Shown piece after piece: positions 43,588-53,031 of a stretch of 64,000 nucleotides of DNA. The stretch is from Mucilaginibacter ginsenosidivorax (lineage in GTDB: Bacteria > Bacteroidota > Bacteroidia > Sphingobacteriales > Sphingobacteriaceae). The position numbers and the translations under genes are program-made. Numbering within the stretch: the stretch's first letter is position 1; each line of letters starts with the position of its first letter. The DNA lies in contig NZ_CP042437.1 of assembly GCF_007971525.1 (NCBI RefSeq), positions 7,254,001 through 7,318,000 of the forward strand, given 5' to 3'. The notes beneath the pieces are model-generated. The model made no database searches and was not told the origin of the DNA. It saw nothing but the letters and a program-made list of their open reading frames with translations.

Positions 43588-44463
43588 ATGCTTGATCCCA
43601 AAGTATTAATGACCATTAAGGATTTGCCGTTACTGGCGAAAACGGTTATTGATGGCTTTATGAATGGGTTTAACAAAAGCAAGGTGAAGGGGCCCGGGTT
43701 GGAGTTTAGCCAGTATCGCAGCTATCAGCCCGGCGATGACCTGCGCTGGCTGGACTGGCGCATGTTTGCCCGCAGCGACCGGTATTATATCCGCGAATCG
43801 GAGGTGGAAACCAGTATTTCTGTAAAGTTTTTGGTTGATGCCAGCGCTTCGATGGATCATGATGATAACGGGATAAAAAAGATAGATTATGCCCGTTTCC
43901 TGGTGGCATCGTTGGCCTGGCTATCCAATTTGCAGGGCGATTCGGTAGGGTTGTACGTTTTTCAGGATGGCGGTTTGTTTTCGTTAGCATCCAAACCCGA
44001 TCCGCAACATTTGCAACGGTTATTTTATCACCTGCAACAGGTTAAACCCAACGGTAAGTTTACGCAGCCTGTTCATTACAAAGAGTTGTTTGCCGGCGAT
44101 GGCCGTAAGGAGCTATTGGTATTTGTTACCGATATGTACCAGGCTGATGGCGAGATAAATAAACTGCTGGATTCACTAACAGCTTTAAAACATGAAGTGG
44201 TAGTATTTCACCTGATGGGCAAAAATGAGCTTGACTTTGACTTTGGTGGATATGCTTCATTAGAAGACCTGGAAACCGGGGACACCATCGAAATAAATAC
44301 CCAACAGGCAGCCGACTACCAGCAAAAGCTGAAAAGCCATTTAGAGGCAATCCGGATGCAATTACTGGGCAAGCACATCTATTACAGGATGCTGAGCACC
44401 GCACAGCCATTAGATGAAGCCCTGCGCGATTTTTTAACACAACGACATAAAAGCAAATTTTAA
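43588..44463 (+). CDS. DUF58 protein (vWA-like partner of MoxR)
   Basis: A 291-residue protein. The N-terminal half has the DUF58 signature GDDLRWLDWRMFARSDRYYIRE near residue 50. The rest resembles a vWA domain, with DASASM as a MIDAS-type start (Asp-x-Ser-x-Ser) near 88 and FVTDMYQ further on. DUF58 proteins are the regular companions of MoxR ATPases. No membrane segment is seen, so it is a cytoplasmic form. The next gene begins 62 bp downstream. Confidence 0.92.
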   Translation: MLDPKVLMTIKDLPLLAKTVIDGFMNGFNKSKVKGPGLEFSQYRSYQPGDDLRWLDWRMFARSDRYYIRESEVETSISVKFLVDASASMDHDDNGIKKIDYARFLVASLAWLSNLQGDSVGLYVFQDGGLFSLASKPDPQHLQRLFYHLQQVKPNGKFTQPVHYKELFAGDGRKELLVFVTDMYQADGEINKLLDSLTALKHEVVVFHLMGKNELDFDFGGYASLEDLETGDTIEINTQQAADYQQKLKSHLEAIRMQLLGKHIYYRMLSTAQPLDEALRDFLTQRHKSKF

Positions 44464-44525
44464 TAAACTGTTTACTTTATTCATTTCTTAATTCAATAAC
44501 TCATTAATTCAATAATTAATAAAAG

Positions 44526-46040
44526 GTGCAGTTTTTAAATCCCATATGGTTGTTTGCCATTGCCGCGATAAGCATCCCGGTAGTAATACACCTATGGAAC
44601 ATCAGGCCGGGCAAAACCCTAAAGGTTGGCAGCATCGCCCTGATAACCGCCGCGGCCCAAAAAAGCAGCCGGAGTTTTAAGCTGAACGATGTGTTGTTAT
44701 TTATTTTACGATGCCTGTTTTTATTAACGCTTGCTTTTTTATTGGCGGCTCCTTTTTGGCAGCGCAGCCAGGCAACAGCCCAAGTAAAAGGGTTGGTGCT
44801 TATCCCTAAAGCCAATCTGAAAGAGACCTATGAAAATTTGAAATTTACTGTAGATTCTTTGTCTAAAGCGGGTTATGAGTTTCATTTTTTTGATGAAAAT
44901 TTTACGAAGTTCGAACTAAATAAAGTGCTGAATGATAGTTTATTAAAAGATAAGTATGAAGTAAAAAATTACTGGAACCTGGTGGCGAAATTAAACGAAA
45001 AGCTACCGCCAACCCTGCCGGTTTATTTACTCACCCCAAACCAGGCAAGGTACTTTAACGGCAGCAAACCATCGGTGTCGCTCAACCTGCATTGGCAAAC
45101 TTATACCCCCGCCGACTCGGTAAGCACATGGGTTGAAAATGCGTGGTTCACCAGTAATAATTCAATAAAAGTTATCGAGGGCAATAGCCGGCCGTCGGGT
45201 ACTTATTTTACAAGCTATGTTATCCAATCCGAAGGCGATCCAAAATCGCCGTTCATGGTAAATGTTAACCATGGCGGCCTGGTTATCAGTTTGAAAACGG
45301 CTCCGGAAAAAAGTACGCCAATTGATACAGGCACTTTACGGGTAGCTATCTATAGCGATAAATACAGTGTTGATGAAAAGTACTTAGGTGCTGCTTTACA
45401 GACTATTATCGATTTTACCCAACGTAAAGTTGTAGTCAAAAAGTATACTGATGCGGCGCAAATACCGACAAAACAGGACTGGTTATTTTGGCTTTCCGAC
45501 AAACCCGTTGGTACCAGTGTACTGGGTAAAGCAGCCTATGTATTAAACTATCAACAAGGGAAGATCGAGGCGGAATCATCATCAATAAAAACCAGCAGTG
45601 CTTTTGCCTTAGCCGAAAGGGAGGAACCCACAGTGATTTATAAACTGGTTAAAAATGAAAGTTATAGTGGTAAATCTATTTGGGTTGATGGTTATGGCAA
45701 CCCTGTTTTAACGCGGGAGCAAAGCCCACAAACTACACAGTACCACTTTTATTCCCGCTTCAATCCCGCCTGGAATGACCTGGTTTGGAGTAATAATTTT
45801 GCAAAGTTATTATTGAAGCTGGTTTTATTTAATCCTGATTATGAGGCGTTAAATAGTCGTGATTTAACTAAAATTAACCACCAGCAAATGGTGCCAAATA
45901 TAATTTGGTCAGCAAAAAACACTGGTGAAAGTAAAATAATTGTGCAAACAGATCTGTCGCGTTATTTCTGGCTGATACTGGTTGCTGTGTTTATTGTCGA
46001 AAGATGGGTTGCTCATAAAAACAAGCCTGTATTAAAATGA
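44526..46040 (+). CDS. BatA-domain membrane protein
   Basis: A 504-residue protein. QFLNPIWLFAIAAISIPVVIHLWN and a second segment near residues 58-80 form the two-helix BatA N-terminal domain. A large soluble part follows and a last membrane helix near 475-492 (YFWLILVAVFIVERW). No MIDAS motif is visible, so it is not a standard vWA protein. The start is a GTG at 44526, fixed by the conserved first residues. The stop overlaps the next ATG (ATGA, 46037-46040). It is probably part of a membrane complex with MoxR and DUF58. Confidence 0.88.
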   Translation: MQFLNPIWLFAIAAISIPVVIHLWNIRPGKTLKVGSIALITAAAQKSSRSFKLNDVLLFILRCLFLLTLAFLLAAPFWQRSQATAQVKGLVLIPKANLKETYENLKFTVDSLSKAGYEFHFFDENFTKFELNKVLNDSLLKDKYEVKNYWNLVAKLNEKLPPTLPVYLLTPNQARYFNGSKPSVSLNLHWQTYTPADSVSTWVENAWFTSNNSIKVIEGNSRPSGTYFTSYVIQSEGDPKSPFMVNVNHGGLVISLKTAPEKSTPIDTGTLRVAIYSDKYSVDEKYLGAALQTIIDFTQRKVVVKKYTDAAQIPTKQDWLFWLSDKPVGTSVLGKAAYVLNYQQGKIEAESSSIKTSSAFALAEREEPTVIYKLVKNESYSGKSIWVDGYGNPVLTREQSPQTTQYHFYSRFNPAWNDLVWSNNFAKLLLKLVLFNPDYEALNSRDLTKINHQQMVPNIIWSAKNTGESKIIVQTDLSRYFWLILVAVFIVERWVAHKNKPVLK

Positions 46041-48163
46041 TTGAACAAACAGGTATATACAAAATAAACGCGATACGCAGGTGGTATATCAGTTATCAGC
46101 TGCTTGCCGATGTGTTTTTTGCCGCTGCTATATCGCTGCTTTCAATTGCTTTGTTAAAGTATTTATTTAAAGTGCCGGTGCTTTGGGTGTTACCGTTATT
46201 TGTATTATGCCTTGCAATTTTTATTTTCATTCATCGGGTCTGGAAAACCAGCGACGTTTTAATAGCTAAATTCCTTGATCAACAATATCCCGAACTGGAA
46301 GAAAGCAGTGGGTTGATATTAAAACCTGCGTCAGAATTAAACCTGCTGGAAACATTGCAACTACAAAAAGTAGAAACCCAGTTGCAGGTTGTTCCGCAGT
46401 GGCATAATTCGTTTTTAAAGCGGGCTAAACTTGCGCTATTGTTGCTGCTATTTTCATTCGGATTGACCTGGGTACTAAACAAGCCGTCGGCAACAAATCA
46501 ATCTTTAAGGGGAAAAGCCTTATCAACTAAAAACAATGCTATTCCGGAAAAGGTACTGCCTCAAATATCCTCGGTTAATGTTATGGTTCATCCACCCACA
46601 TACACGGGTAAACAGCTACGCAGCCAGGATAAGTTTACTTTAAATGTAGAGGATGGTGCGACGGTGAGCTGGAAAATCGCCACCAATATCGCGGTTAAAC
46701 AGGTGGCATTGCTCTTTAACGATAAGGAAACTATCAACCTTAAAAATATAAACCCCGATAAAACCGTCTGGCAGATTGAAAAACTGATTAACAAGCCCGG
46801 TTTTTACCAGGTTAAGGTTGATGGCAAGCTTTCGGACTTATACCAGGTACAGGTAATAACAGACCAGCCGCCCGTTATCCATATCAAATCGCCTAAACAA
46901 TACACCTATATTGATGCCGGCGAAGCGCAAAAAGTAAATATTGATGCAACTGTTAATGATGATTATGGTGTAGCAAACGCGCTGGTTTTTGCGACGGTCG
47001 CCAAGGGAAGTGGCGAGGCCGTGAAATTTAAAGAGTATAAACTCAATTTTTCTACCTCCTTCAGTTCGCACCTGCCGCAGTATAGCCTGCAAAAGTTAAT
47101 TAGTTTGCCGGCTTTAAACATGGAGCCTGGCGACGAACTTTATTTTTATATCCAGGCTACTGACACCCATCAACAGCAAAGCCGTACGGATGTTTATACG
47201 GTATCTATACAGGATACTGCTCAATTGTTAAGCATGGATGGTATGCTGAGCGGGGTAAACCAGAAGCCGGAGTTTTTTCGTAGTGAACGGCAGATTATAC
47301 TTGATACCGAAAAATTACTGAAGGATAAAGACAGCATCACAACAGTAAAGTTTAACGACCGAAGCAATGATCTGGGTGTTGATCAAAAGCTGCTTCGGCT
47401 GCGCTATGGCAAGTTTTTGGGCGAAGAATCAGAATCGGATATTAACCCTGCGGATGTGAAAGATGATCCGGTTGGGGATATCAAAAACTACGGTAATGCG
47501 GCGGTAATATTGGATAAATACACTGATAAACATGATAATGCCGAAGACGCCCAGTTTTTTGATCCTGAACTTAAAAAACAACTCAAAGCCACACTTACAG
47601 AAATGTGGAAAGCCGAATTGCAATTAAGGCTTTACAAGCCGCAAGACGCGTTGCCATTTGAGTATAAAGCACTGCGATTGTTAAAAGATTTGCAGCAAAA
47701 ATCAAGGATGTATGTAGCTAAAACATCCTATAATCCACCGGCGTTAAAGTTAGAGAAACGGCTAAGCGGCGATTTGTCGAAGATTAACCAACCTATCAAT
47801 AAATCGGACGTTAAACCCGGGACCGATCAATATGAAAATTTAAAAAAGGCGGTGCAGGTTTTAGCGCAGCTTAAGGTTGCGCCAAAAATGACCGTTGCAG
47901 ATGAGCATGTGCTTGCTTTAGCCAACCAGCAGCTCAGTTCAAAGGCTTCGGCTCAACCTGGTTCCTACTTGTCGGCTTTGAGTGCCATGCGCCGGATATT
48001 ATCGAAACCAGGTAAAATTAAGCCGGGCGATATCCCGTTGGTGGAAAGGGCCATTCAAAAAACACTAATTCCTGTTGATAGAATGCCGGTTGCGACGCAA
48101 AGCCCCGCCGACTTGGGTTTATCGCAGCAGTATTATAAAAACCTTAACCGCTTAAACCGCTAA
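46037..48163 (+). CDS. Large membrane protein of the MoxR/BatA cluster (DUF4175-like)
   Basis: A 708-residue protein with hydrophobic segments near 22-44, 48-66 and 130-150, then a long periplasmic-type region. Residues about 180-400 contain two beta-sandwich-like parts (VNVMVHPPTYTGKQ; DQPPVIHIKSPKQYTY), and the remainder is helical and charged. Its start overlaps the BatA gene by 4 bp and the next gene begins 6 bp later, so it belongs firmly to the operon. It resembles the DUF4175-type proteins common in this setting, but the family match is by overall pattern only. Function unknown. Confidence 0.75.
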   Translation: MIEQTGIYKINAIRRWYISYQLLADVFFAAAISLLSIALLKYLFKVPVLWVLPLFVLCLAIFIFIHRVWKTSDVLIAKFLDQQYPELEESSGLILKPASELNLLETLQLQKVETQLQVVPQWHNSFLKRAKLALLLLLFSFGLTWVLNKPSATNQSLRGKALSTKNNAIPEKVLPQISSVNVMVHPPTYTGKQLRSQDKFTLNVEDGATVSWKIATNIAVKQVALLFNDKETINLKNINPDKTVWQIEKLINKPGFYQVKVDGKLSDLYQVQVITDQPPVIHIKSPKQYTYIDAGEAQKVNIDATVNDDYGVANALVFATVAKGSGEAVKFKEYKLNFSTSFSSHLPQYSLQKLISLPALNMEPGDELYFYIQATDTHQQQSRTDVYTVSIQDTAQLLSMDGMLSGVNQKPEFFRSERQIILDTEKLLKDKDSITTVKFNDRSNDLGVDQKLLRLRYGKFLGEESESDINPADVKDDPVGDIKNYGNAAVILDKYTDKHDNAEDAQFFDPELKKQLKATLTEMWKAELQLRLYKPQDALPFEYKALRLLKDLQQKSRMYVAKTSYNPPALKLEKRLSGDLSKINQPINKSDVKPGTDQYENLKKAVQVLAQLKVAPKMTVADEHVLALANQQLSSKASAQPGSYLSALSAMRRILSKPGKIKPGDIPLVERAIQKTLIPVDRMPVATQSPADLGLSQQYYKNLNRLNR

Positions 48164-48169
48164 ATACAA

Positions 48170-49954
48170 ATGAACTGGAACACCATTGTTATCGTCATTT
48201 GTATTTTAATTGCTGCTTTTGCGGTTTGGAAAGAGTACGTTCGGGCGAACCAATCGCGTTTAGTTTTACGACTGCTTGCAACTATAACGGCCATAATTGC
48301 CTTAGCCTGTATTGCTTTGCCTTTAACTTACCAGGTTGAAGTAAACCGGCAGGATAAAATGGAAGTGCTATTACTAACCGAAGGTTTTAGCGGCGATAGT
48401 TTAAGCAGGTACAATACCGAAAAAATATTCACCCTAAATAGCACAATCAGCAAAAAGAATCCAAAGGCAGTGCTGATCTATGATTTAGCAGATCTGAAAT
48501 CCGATTCGACAATTACACAAATACGGATTTTGGGCGATGGTTTGGATAAGGAAGAACTGCAGCGATTAGATCATGTACCGGTAATATTCCATCCTGCGGT
48601 TTTTAAACAAGGAATAACCGCTGTTACTTGGAATGAGCACCTGAAAGCAGGAGATGAGATTAACGTTGCCGGAACGTATAAAAACAGCTTGTCTCAAAAA
48701 ATAAAACTGGTACTGAAAGGTTTAAGTACGGGTCTGGATTCGGTGATTATACCGCCAGGGCAGGCCAGTCCGTTTAACTTAAAAAGCACGCCAAAAAATT
48801 TGGGTAAAAACGTTTACAATTTACTGGCTATAGCTGGGACAGATACCCTCGGAAATGAAAATATCCCATTGCAAATTGAGCCGGCCAAGGCTTTGAACGT
48901 TTTAATGCTAACAGCATCGCCCGATTTTGAGAGCCGTTTTTTAAAGAACTGGCTTTCCGAAAACGGATACGCGGTGGCAGTCCGCTCGGCAATCAGTAAA
49001 GATAAATTCAATAAAGAGTTCATCAACCTGGCGCAATTTCCGCTTGATCATTTATCAGCGTCAGTCTTTAGAAAGTTTGACGTTTTAATTGCCGACCTCT
49101 CTGTTTTGAAAACACTAAACGGGGCCGAGGCTGCCGCTTTACAACAGGAAGTAACCCAAAAAGGCCTGGGGGTAGTTATCCGGGCCGATAGTACCTTAAG
49201 ATCAAATTCGTGGCTACAACGCGATTTTCCTGCTGACCGGCTGGCGGTGAAAGATCCGGCCCCGGTATCGCTCAGCATACAAGGCAAAACCGGTAATACA
49301 GCCAAATTGAATGCCGGAATGGTTTACCTGGCAACCCAAACTAATACACAATCATTGGTTAGTGACTACTACGGACATGTTCTGGCGGCCAATACATTGG
49401 CAGGTGCAGGTAAATTGGTATTCACCCCCCTGAATAATACATTCAGCTGGGTGTTGAGTGGTAATAAAGCCGATTATTCAGCTTTATGGTCGTTATTAAT
49501 TGCAAAGGCAGCACGAAAAGTTGCCACGCCTGAATCCTGGACGGTAAAATCGGCTATACCAACAGTCTCAAATCTGGTTGAGTTACAGTTGGAGAGCGCC
49601 GTAGCGCCATCGGTAATACAAATTGACAGTGCGGTTATCTCTCCGATACAAAATAGCAAACTCCCTTTTCAATGGAGGGTTAACTACTGGCCACAGGCAG
49701 ATGGCTGGCAATCTGTAAAACAAGGTAACGGTGCTTTAAGCTGGTTTTATGTTTATAATTATAATGACTGGAACACTATAAGAGCGCTAAAAAAACAAGC
49801 CGACACCAAGACCTATATCGCCAACAATGCGATTAAGAGCAATGTAACGAAACAGATACACGAAAAAGCCACGATTGCTGTAAGTAAAATTTATTTTTAT
49901 ATTTTGCTATTGATTGCTTGCGCCTTTTTATGGTTAGAGGCCAGGTTTCAGTAG
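48170..49954 (+). CDS. Membrane protein of the MoxR/BatA cluster with amidotransferase-like middle
   Basis: A 594-residue protein with two N-terminal hydrophobic segments (about 5-22 and 35-54) and one C-terminal segment (about 570-590, YFYILLLIACAFLWLEARF). The middle includes VLMLTASPDFESRFLKNWLSENGY and FDVLIADLSVLKTL, a pattern like the glutamine-amidotransferase-type domain of long BatA/DUF4159 proteins. No catalytic cysteine is evident. It is the last membrane gene before tldD-B, whose start codon lies 29 bp after this stop. Confidence 0.75.
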   Translation: MNWNTIVIVICILIAAFAVWKEYVRANQSRLVLRLLATITAIIALACIALPLTYQVEVNRQDKMEVLLLTEGFSGDSLSRYNTEKIFTLNSTISKKNPKAVLIYDLADLKSDSTITQIRILGDGLDKEELQRLDHVPVIFHPAVFKQGITAVTWNEHLKAGDEINVAGTYKNSLSQKIKLVLKGLSTGLDSVIIPPGQASPFNLKSTPKNLGKNVYNLLAIAGTDTLGNENIPLQIEPAKALNVLMLTASPDFESRFLKNWLSENGYAVAVRSAISKDKFNKEFINLAQFPLDHLSASVFRKFDVLIADLSVLKTLNGAEAAALQQEVTQKGLGVVIRADSTLRSNSWLQRDFPADRLAVKDPAPVSLSIQGKTGNTAKLNAGMVYLATQTNTQSLVSDYYGHVLAANTLAGAGKLVFTPLNNTFSWVLSGNKADYSALWSLLIAKAARKVATPESWTVKSAIPTVSNLVELQLESAVAPSVIQIDSAVISPIQNSKLPFQWRVNYWPQADGWQSVKQGNGALSWFYVYNYNDWNTIRALKKQADTKTYIANNAIKSNVTKQIHEKATIAVSKIYFYILLLIACAFLWLEARFQ

Positions 49955-49968
49955 CTACTACTAACAAA

Positions 49969-49974
49969 AGGAGG
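49969..49974 (+). promoter_or_regulatory. Strong Shine-Dalgarno sequence setting the TTG start of tldD-B
   Basis: AGGAGG ends 9 bases before a TTG at 49984. Such sites are rare in this window. The TTG start gives a protein N-terminus aligned residue for residue with copy A (RRRDFIYLTGMG against KRKDFLYLTGMG). Confidence 0.65.
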
Positions 49975-49983
49975 AAATATACT

Positions 49984-51621
49984 TTGAGAAGACGTGACTT
50001 TATCTATTTAACGGGTATGGGTGCCGGCGCTTTAATGCTGCCCGGTATGAATGCCCTCGGTAAAACAATCGATCCTATACAGGCGCTGGAGGGCGTTGAT
50101 GTAAAGATCAAAAAGGAGCTGGCAGATGTGGCTTTAAACGCAGCCAAATCAAACGGAGCTACCTATGCTGATGTCAGGATTGGCCGATACCTTAACCAGT
50201 TTGTGGTAACCCGTGAAAACAAGGTGCTTAATGTGGCCAATACCGAATCGTATGGTATCGGTATCCGGGTTATAGCTAATGGTTGCTGGGGATTTGCAGC
50301 AACCAACGATGTAACTAAAGAGGGCATGGCTAAAACTGCCCTTAAAGCAGTTGCAGTTGCCAAAGCCAATGCCAAAATTGGCGGAGCGCCTGTAGAGCTT
50401 GCCCCTCAAAAAGGTTACGGCGAAGTGAGCTGGAAAACACCGCTTACCAAAAACGCATTTGAAGTACCCATCAAAGAAAAGGTTGACCTGTTGCTTAACG
50501 CCAACGGCGTGGCCATGGCGGGCGGCGCCAACTTTGTAAACTCGATAATGTTTGCTGTAAACGAACAAAAATACTTTGCGTCTACCGATGGCTCGTATAT
50601 CGACCAGGATGTACATCGCTTATTCCCAAGTTTTACGGTAACCAAGATAGACCCGGCTGCCGGTTCATTTGAAACCCGCAGATCATTAAGTTCGCCGGTT
50701 GGCATGGGATACGAATATCTTGACTCATTGGATAGCGAGAAAGTGGCTGGCATAACTACCCGCTACAAAAAGCGTTATGACATGATTGAAGATATGAAGT
50801 TTGCTACCCAGCAGGCAGCCGATAAAATAAAAGCAAAATCGGTTGAGCCGGGCAAATATGACCTGGTGCTTGATCCTTCGCATTTATGGTTAACCATTCA
50901 CGAATCTGTTGGCCACCCTACCGAGCTTGATCGTGTATTGGGCTACGAGGCTAACTTTGCCGGTACCAGCTTTTTGACACTGGATAAATGGAAATCGGGC
51001 AAGTTTAATTTTGGCAGCAAGGCCGTAAATATTGTGGCCGATAAAACCCAGGTGGGTTCATTAGGGGCTGTAGGTTATGATGATGAAGGTGTTAAGTGTA
51101 AAAAATGGGATATCATTAAAGAAGGCACCTTAGTTAACTACCAGGCCATCCGCGACCAGGCGCACATTATCGGGCTTACCGAATCACAAGGCTGCTGTTA
51201 CTCCCAAAGCTGGCAGGATGTGCAATTTCAGCGTATGCCAAATATATCCCTGCAACCAGGCAAAACCCCATTAAGCGTTGATGAGATGATTAAAAACGTC
51301 GAGAAAGGTGTTTACATTATTGGCGATGGCTCGTTCTCTATCGATCAGCAACGCTATAACTTCCAGTTTGGCGGGCAGCTGTTTTATGAGATTAAAAACG
51401 GCAAGATAGCCGGGATGCTTAACGATGTTGCCTACCAGGCCAACACACAGGAGTTCTGGAATTCATGCAGCCAGGTTTGCGACGAGCGTGACTACCGTTT
51501 AGGCGGAGCCTTTAACGACGGTAAAGGCCAGCCGGGCCAGTCAAGTGCGGTGTCGCACGGATCATCCACCGCGTTGTTTAAGGGAGTTAATGTAATCAAC
51601 ACTAAAAGAAAGATCGGATAA
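49984..51621 (+). CDS. tldD: TldD-family zinc metalloprotease, Tat signal (copy B)
   Basis: A 545-residue protein with HESVGH at 306-311, the same position as in copy A. From the TTG start it begins MRRRDFIYLTGMGAGALMLPG, a good Tat signal (RRxFI plus hydrophobic core), so export across the inner membrane is predicted. As in copy A, the segment matching the E. coli metal-ligand Cys reads FNDGKGQP. A longer frame from 49918 overlaps the previous gene and has no comparable ribosome site. It ends the membrane part of the right arm and is followed 7 bp later by pmbA-B. E. coli TldD is cytosolic, so an exported form would act in a different place. Confidence 0.93.
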   Translation: MRRRDFIYLTGMGAGALMLPGMNALGKTIDPIQALEGVDVKIKKELADVALNAAKSNGATYADVRIGRYLNQFVVTRENKVLNVANTESYGIGIRVIANGCWGFAATNDVTKEGMAKTALKAVAVAKANAKIGGAPVELAPQKGYGEVSWKTPLTKNAFEVPIKEKVDLLLNANGVAMAGGANFVNSIMFAVNEQKYFASTDGSYIDQDVHRLFPSFTVTKIDPAAGSFETRRSLSSPVGMGYEYLDSLDSEKVAGITTRYKKRYDMIEDMKFATQQAADKIKAKSVEPGKYDLVLDPSHLWLTIHESVGHPTELDRVLGYEANFAGTSFLTLDKWKSGKFNFGSKAVNIVADKTQVGSLGAVGYDDEGVKCKKWDIIKEGTLVNYQAIRDQAHIIGLTESQGCCYSQSWQDVQFQRMPNISLQPGKTPLSVDEMIKNVEKGVYIIGDGSFSIDQQRYNFQFGGQLFYEIKNGKIAGMLNDVAYQANTQEFWNSCSQVCDERDYRLGGAFNDGKGQPGQSSAVSHGSSTALFKGVNVINTKRKIG

Positions 51622-51628
51622 CTGAATT

Positions 51629-52960
51629 ATGCCTATATTAAATAAAGAAGAAGCCCAGGCTTTACTAAAAAAGGTACTTGCCTATTCAAAAGCCGAGGAG
51701 TGTGAGGTAAGTTTAAACGGAAGTGAAGGTGGGAATATCCGCACTGCATTAAACGCCGTTTCAACAGCCGGTGATATCAGTACTATTGGATTGGCTGTAA
51801 CATCGGTTTTTGGCAAAAAGGCAGGTACTGCCACCATTGACGAATTTGACGATGCGGCCCTGGAAAGAGTTGTGCGCCGGTCGGAGGAATTGGCACAGTT
51901 AGCACCGGCCAACCCCGAATATATGCCGATGTTAGGCCCGCAAACTTTTGCCGAGGCTATCACCTTTAATGTCAACACAGCAGCCATAACGCCCGATACC
52001 CGCGCCGAAATGGTAGCCAAAAGCCTGGCGGTTACCAAAGATGCAAAATTGACAGCCGCGGGGTTCCTTGAGAATTCTACCAGTTTTAACGCCGTAATGA
52101 ATTCCAAAGGGCTGTTTGCTTATAACAAAGGTAGCGATGTTACTTTCTCTGTTACCACCCGTAACCAGGAAGGCACAGCATCTGGCTATGCTGCCAGGGG
52201 ATTTACAGATGTAAGTAAGATGGATACCTACTCGGCAACCAAATACGCAGCAGGTAAATGTTTAAGTTCGTCTGGTGCAAAAGCGATAGAGCCAGGTAAA
52301 TATACCGTGATACTGGAGCCCGTTGCAGCTACCTATTTGTTGGAGAACATGTTCCGCTTTGATGCCCGGAGCGCGGAGGAAGGCCGCAGCTTTCTGAGTA
52401 AAAAGGGTGGAGGCACCCGCCTGGGCGAGCAGCTAATGGACTCTAAAGTAAATATCTACTCTGATCCTTTTAACCCCGACCTGCCATCAACCACATGGAG
52501 CGGTGAAGGCTTGCCACGCGAAAAAACCAGCTGGATTGAAAAAGGCGTGGTTAAAAACTTAAGCTATAGCCGCTATTGGGCTGATAAAAAAGGTGTTAAG
52601 CCTTTGCCTGGGCCCGGCAATATCATCATGGATGGCGGCGATGCCAGCCTGGAAGACCTGATCAAGAGCACCGAACGGGGTATCCTGGTATCACGCCTGT
52701 GGTATATCCGCATGGTTGATCCGCAATCGTTGCTGTTAACAGGGCTTACCCGCGATGGTACTTTTTATATCGAGAACGGCAAAATCAAGTTCCCGGTTAA
52801 AAACTTCAGGTTTAACGAGAGCCCGGTTATAATGCTTAACAACCTGGAAGCCCTGGGCAAGCAGGAGCGAAGCATCAGTGTAGAAAGTTATCGCAGTTAC
52901 TTGATCCCTGCTTTGAAGGTCAGGGACTTTACGTTTAGCTCATTATCAGACGCTGTTTAA
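51629..52960 (+). CDS. pmbA: PmbA/TldE-type subunit (copy B)
   Basis: A 443-residue paralogue of 37904-39241, with matching segments throughout (YSKAEECEVSLNGSEGGNIR, AKAIEPGKYTVILEP, FRFNESPVIMLNN, and the same last six residues SLSDAV). It has no HExxxH and no signal peptide. It is presumed to pair with TldD-B, which carries a Tat signal, so either the pair is exported together or the proteins meet in the cytosol first. The gene ends the right arm and is followed by a clear terminator. Confidence 0.92.
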   Translation: MPILNKEEAQALLKKVLAYSKAEECEVSLNGSEGGNIRTALNAVSTAGDISTIGLAVTSVFGKKAGTATIDEFDDAALERVVRRSEELAQLAPANPEYMPMLGPQTFAEAITFNVNTAAITPDTRAEMVAKSLAVTKDAKLTAAGFLENSTSFNAVMNSKGLFAYNKGSDVTFSVTTRNQEGTASGYAARGFTDVSKMDTYSATKYAAGKCLSSSGAKAIEPGKYTVILEPVAATYLLENMFRFDARSAEEGRSFLSKKGGGTRLGEQLMDSKVNIYSDPFNPDLPSTTWSGEGLPREKTSWIEKGVVKNLSYSRYWADKKGVKPLPGPGNIIMDGGDASLEDLIKSTERGILVSRLWYIRMVDPQSLLLTGLTRDGTFYIENGKIKFPVKNFRFNESPVIMLNNLEALGKQERSISVESYRSYLIPALKVRDFTFSSLSDAV

Positions 52961-52970
52961 ATTTGTAACA

Positions 52971-53004
52971 AAAAACGGGAAATTTTAATTAAGATCCCGT
53001 TTTT
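52971..53004. terminator. Bidirectional terminator after pmbA-B
   Basis: AAAAACGGGA (52971-52980) pairs with TCCCGTTTTT (52995-53004), a perfect 10-bp stem with a 14-base loop, with A- and T-rich flanks. It separates pmbA-B from the convergent small metallopeptidase gene. Confidence 0.85.
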
Positions 53005-53031
53005 GTTATTTATATAGTGGTTTTGGGGATA

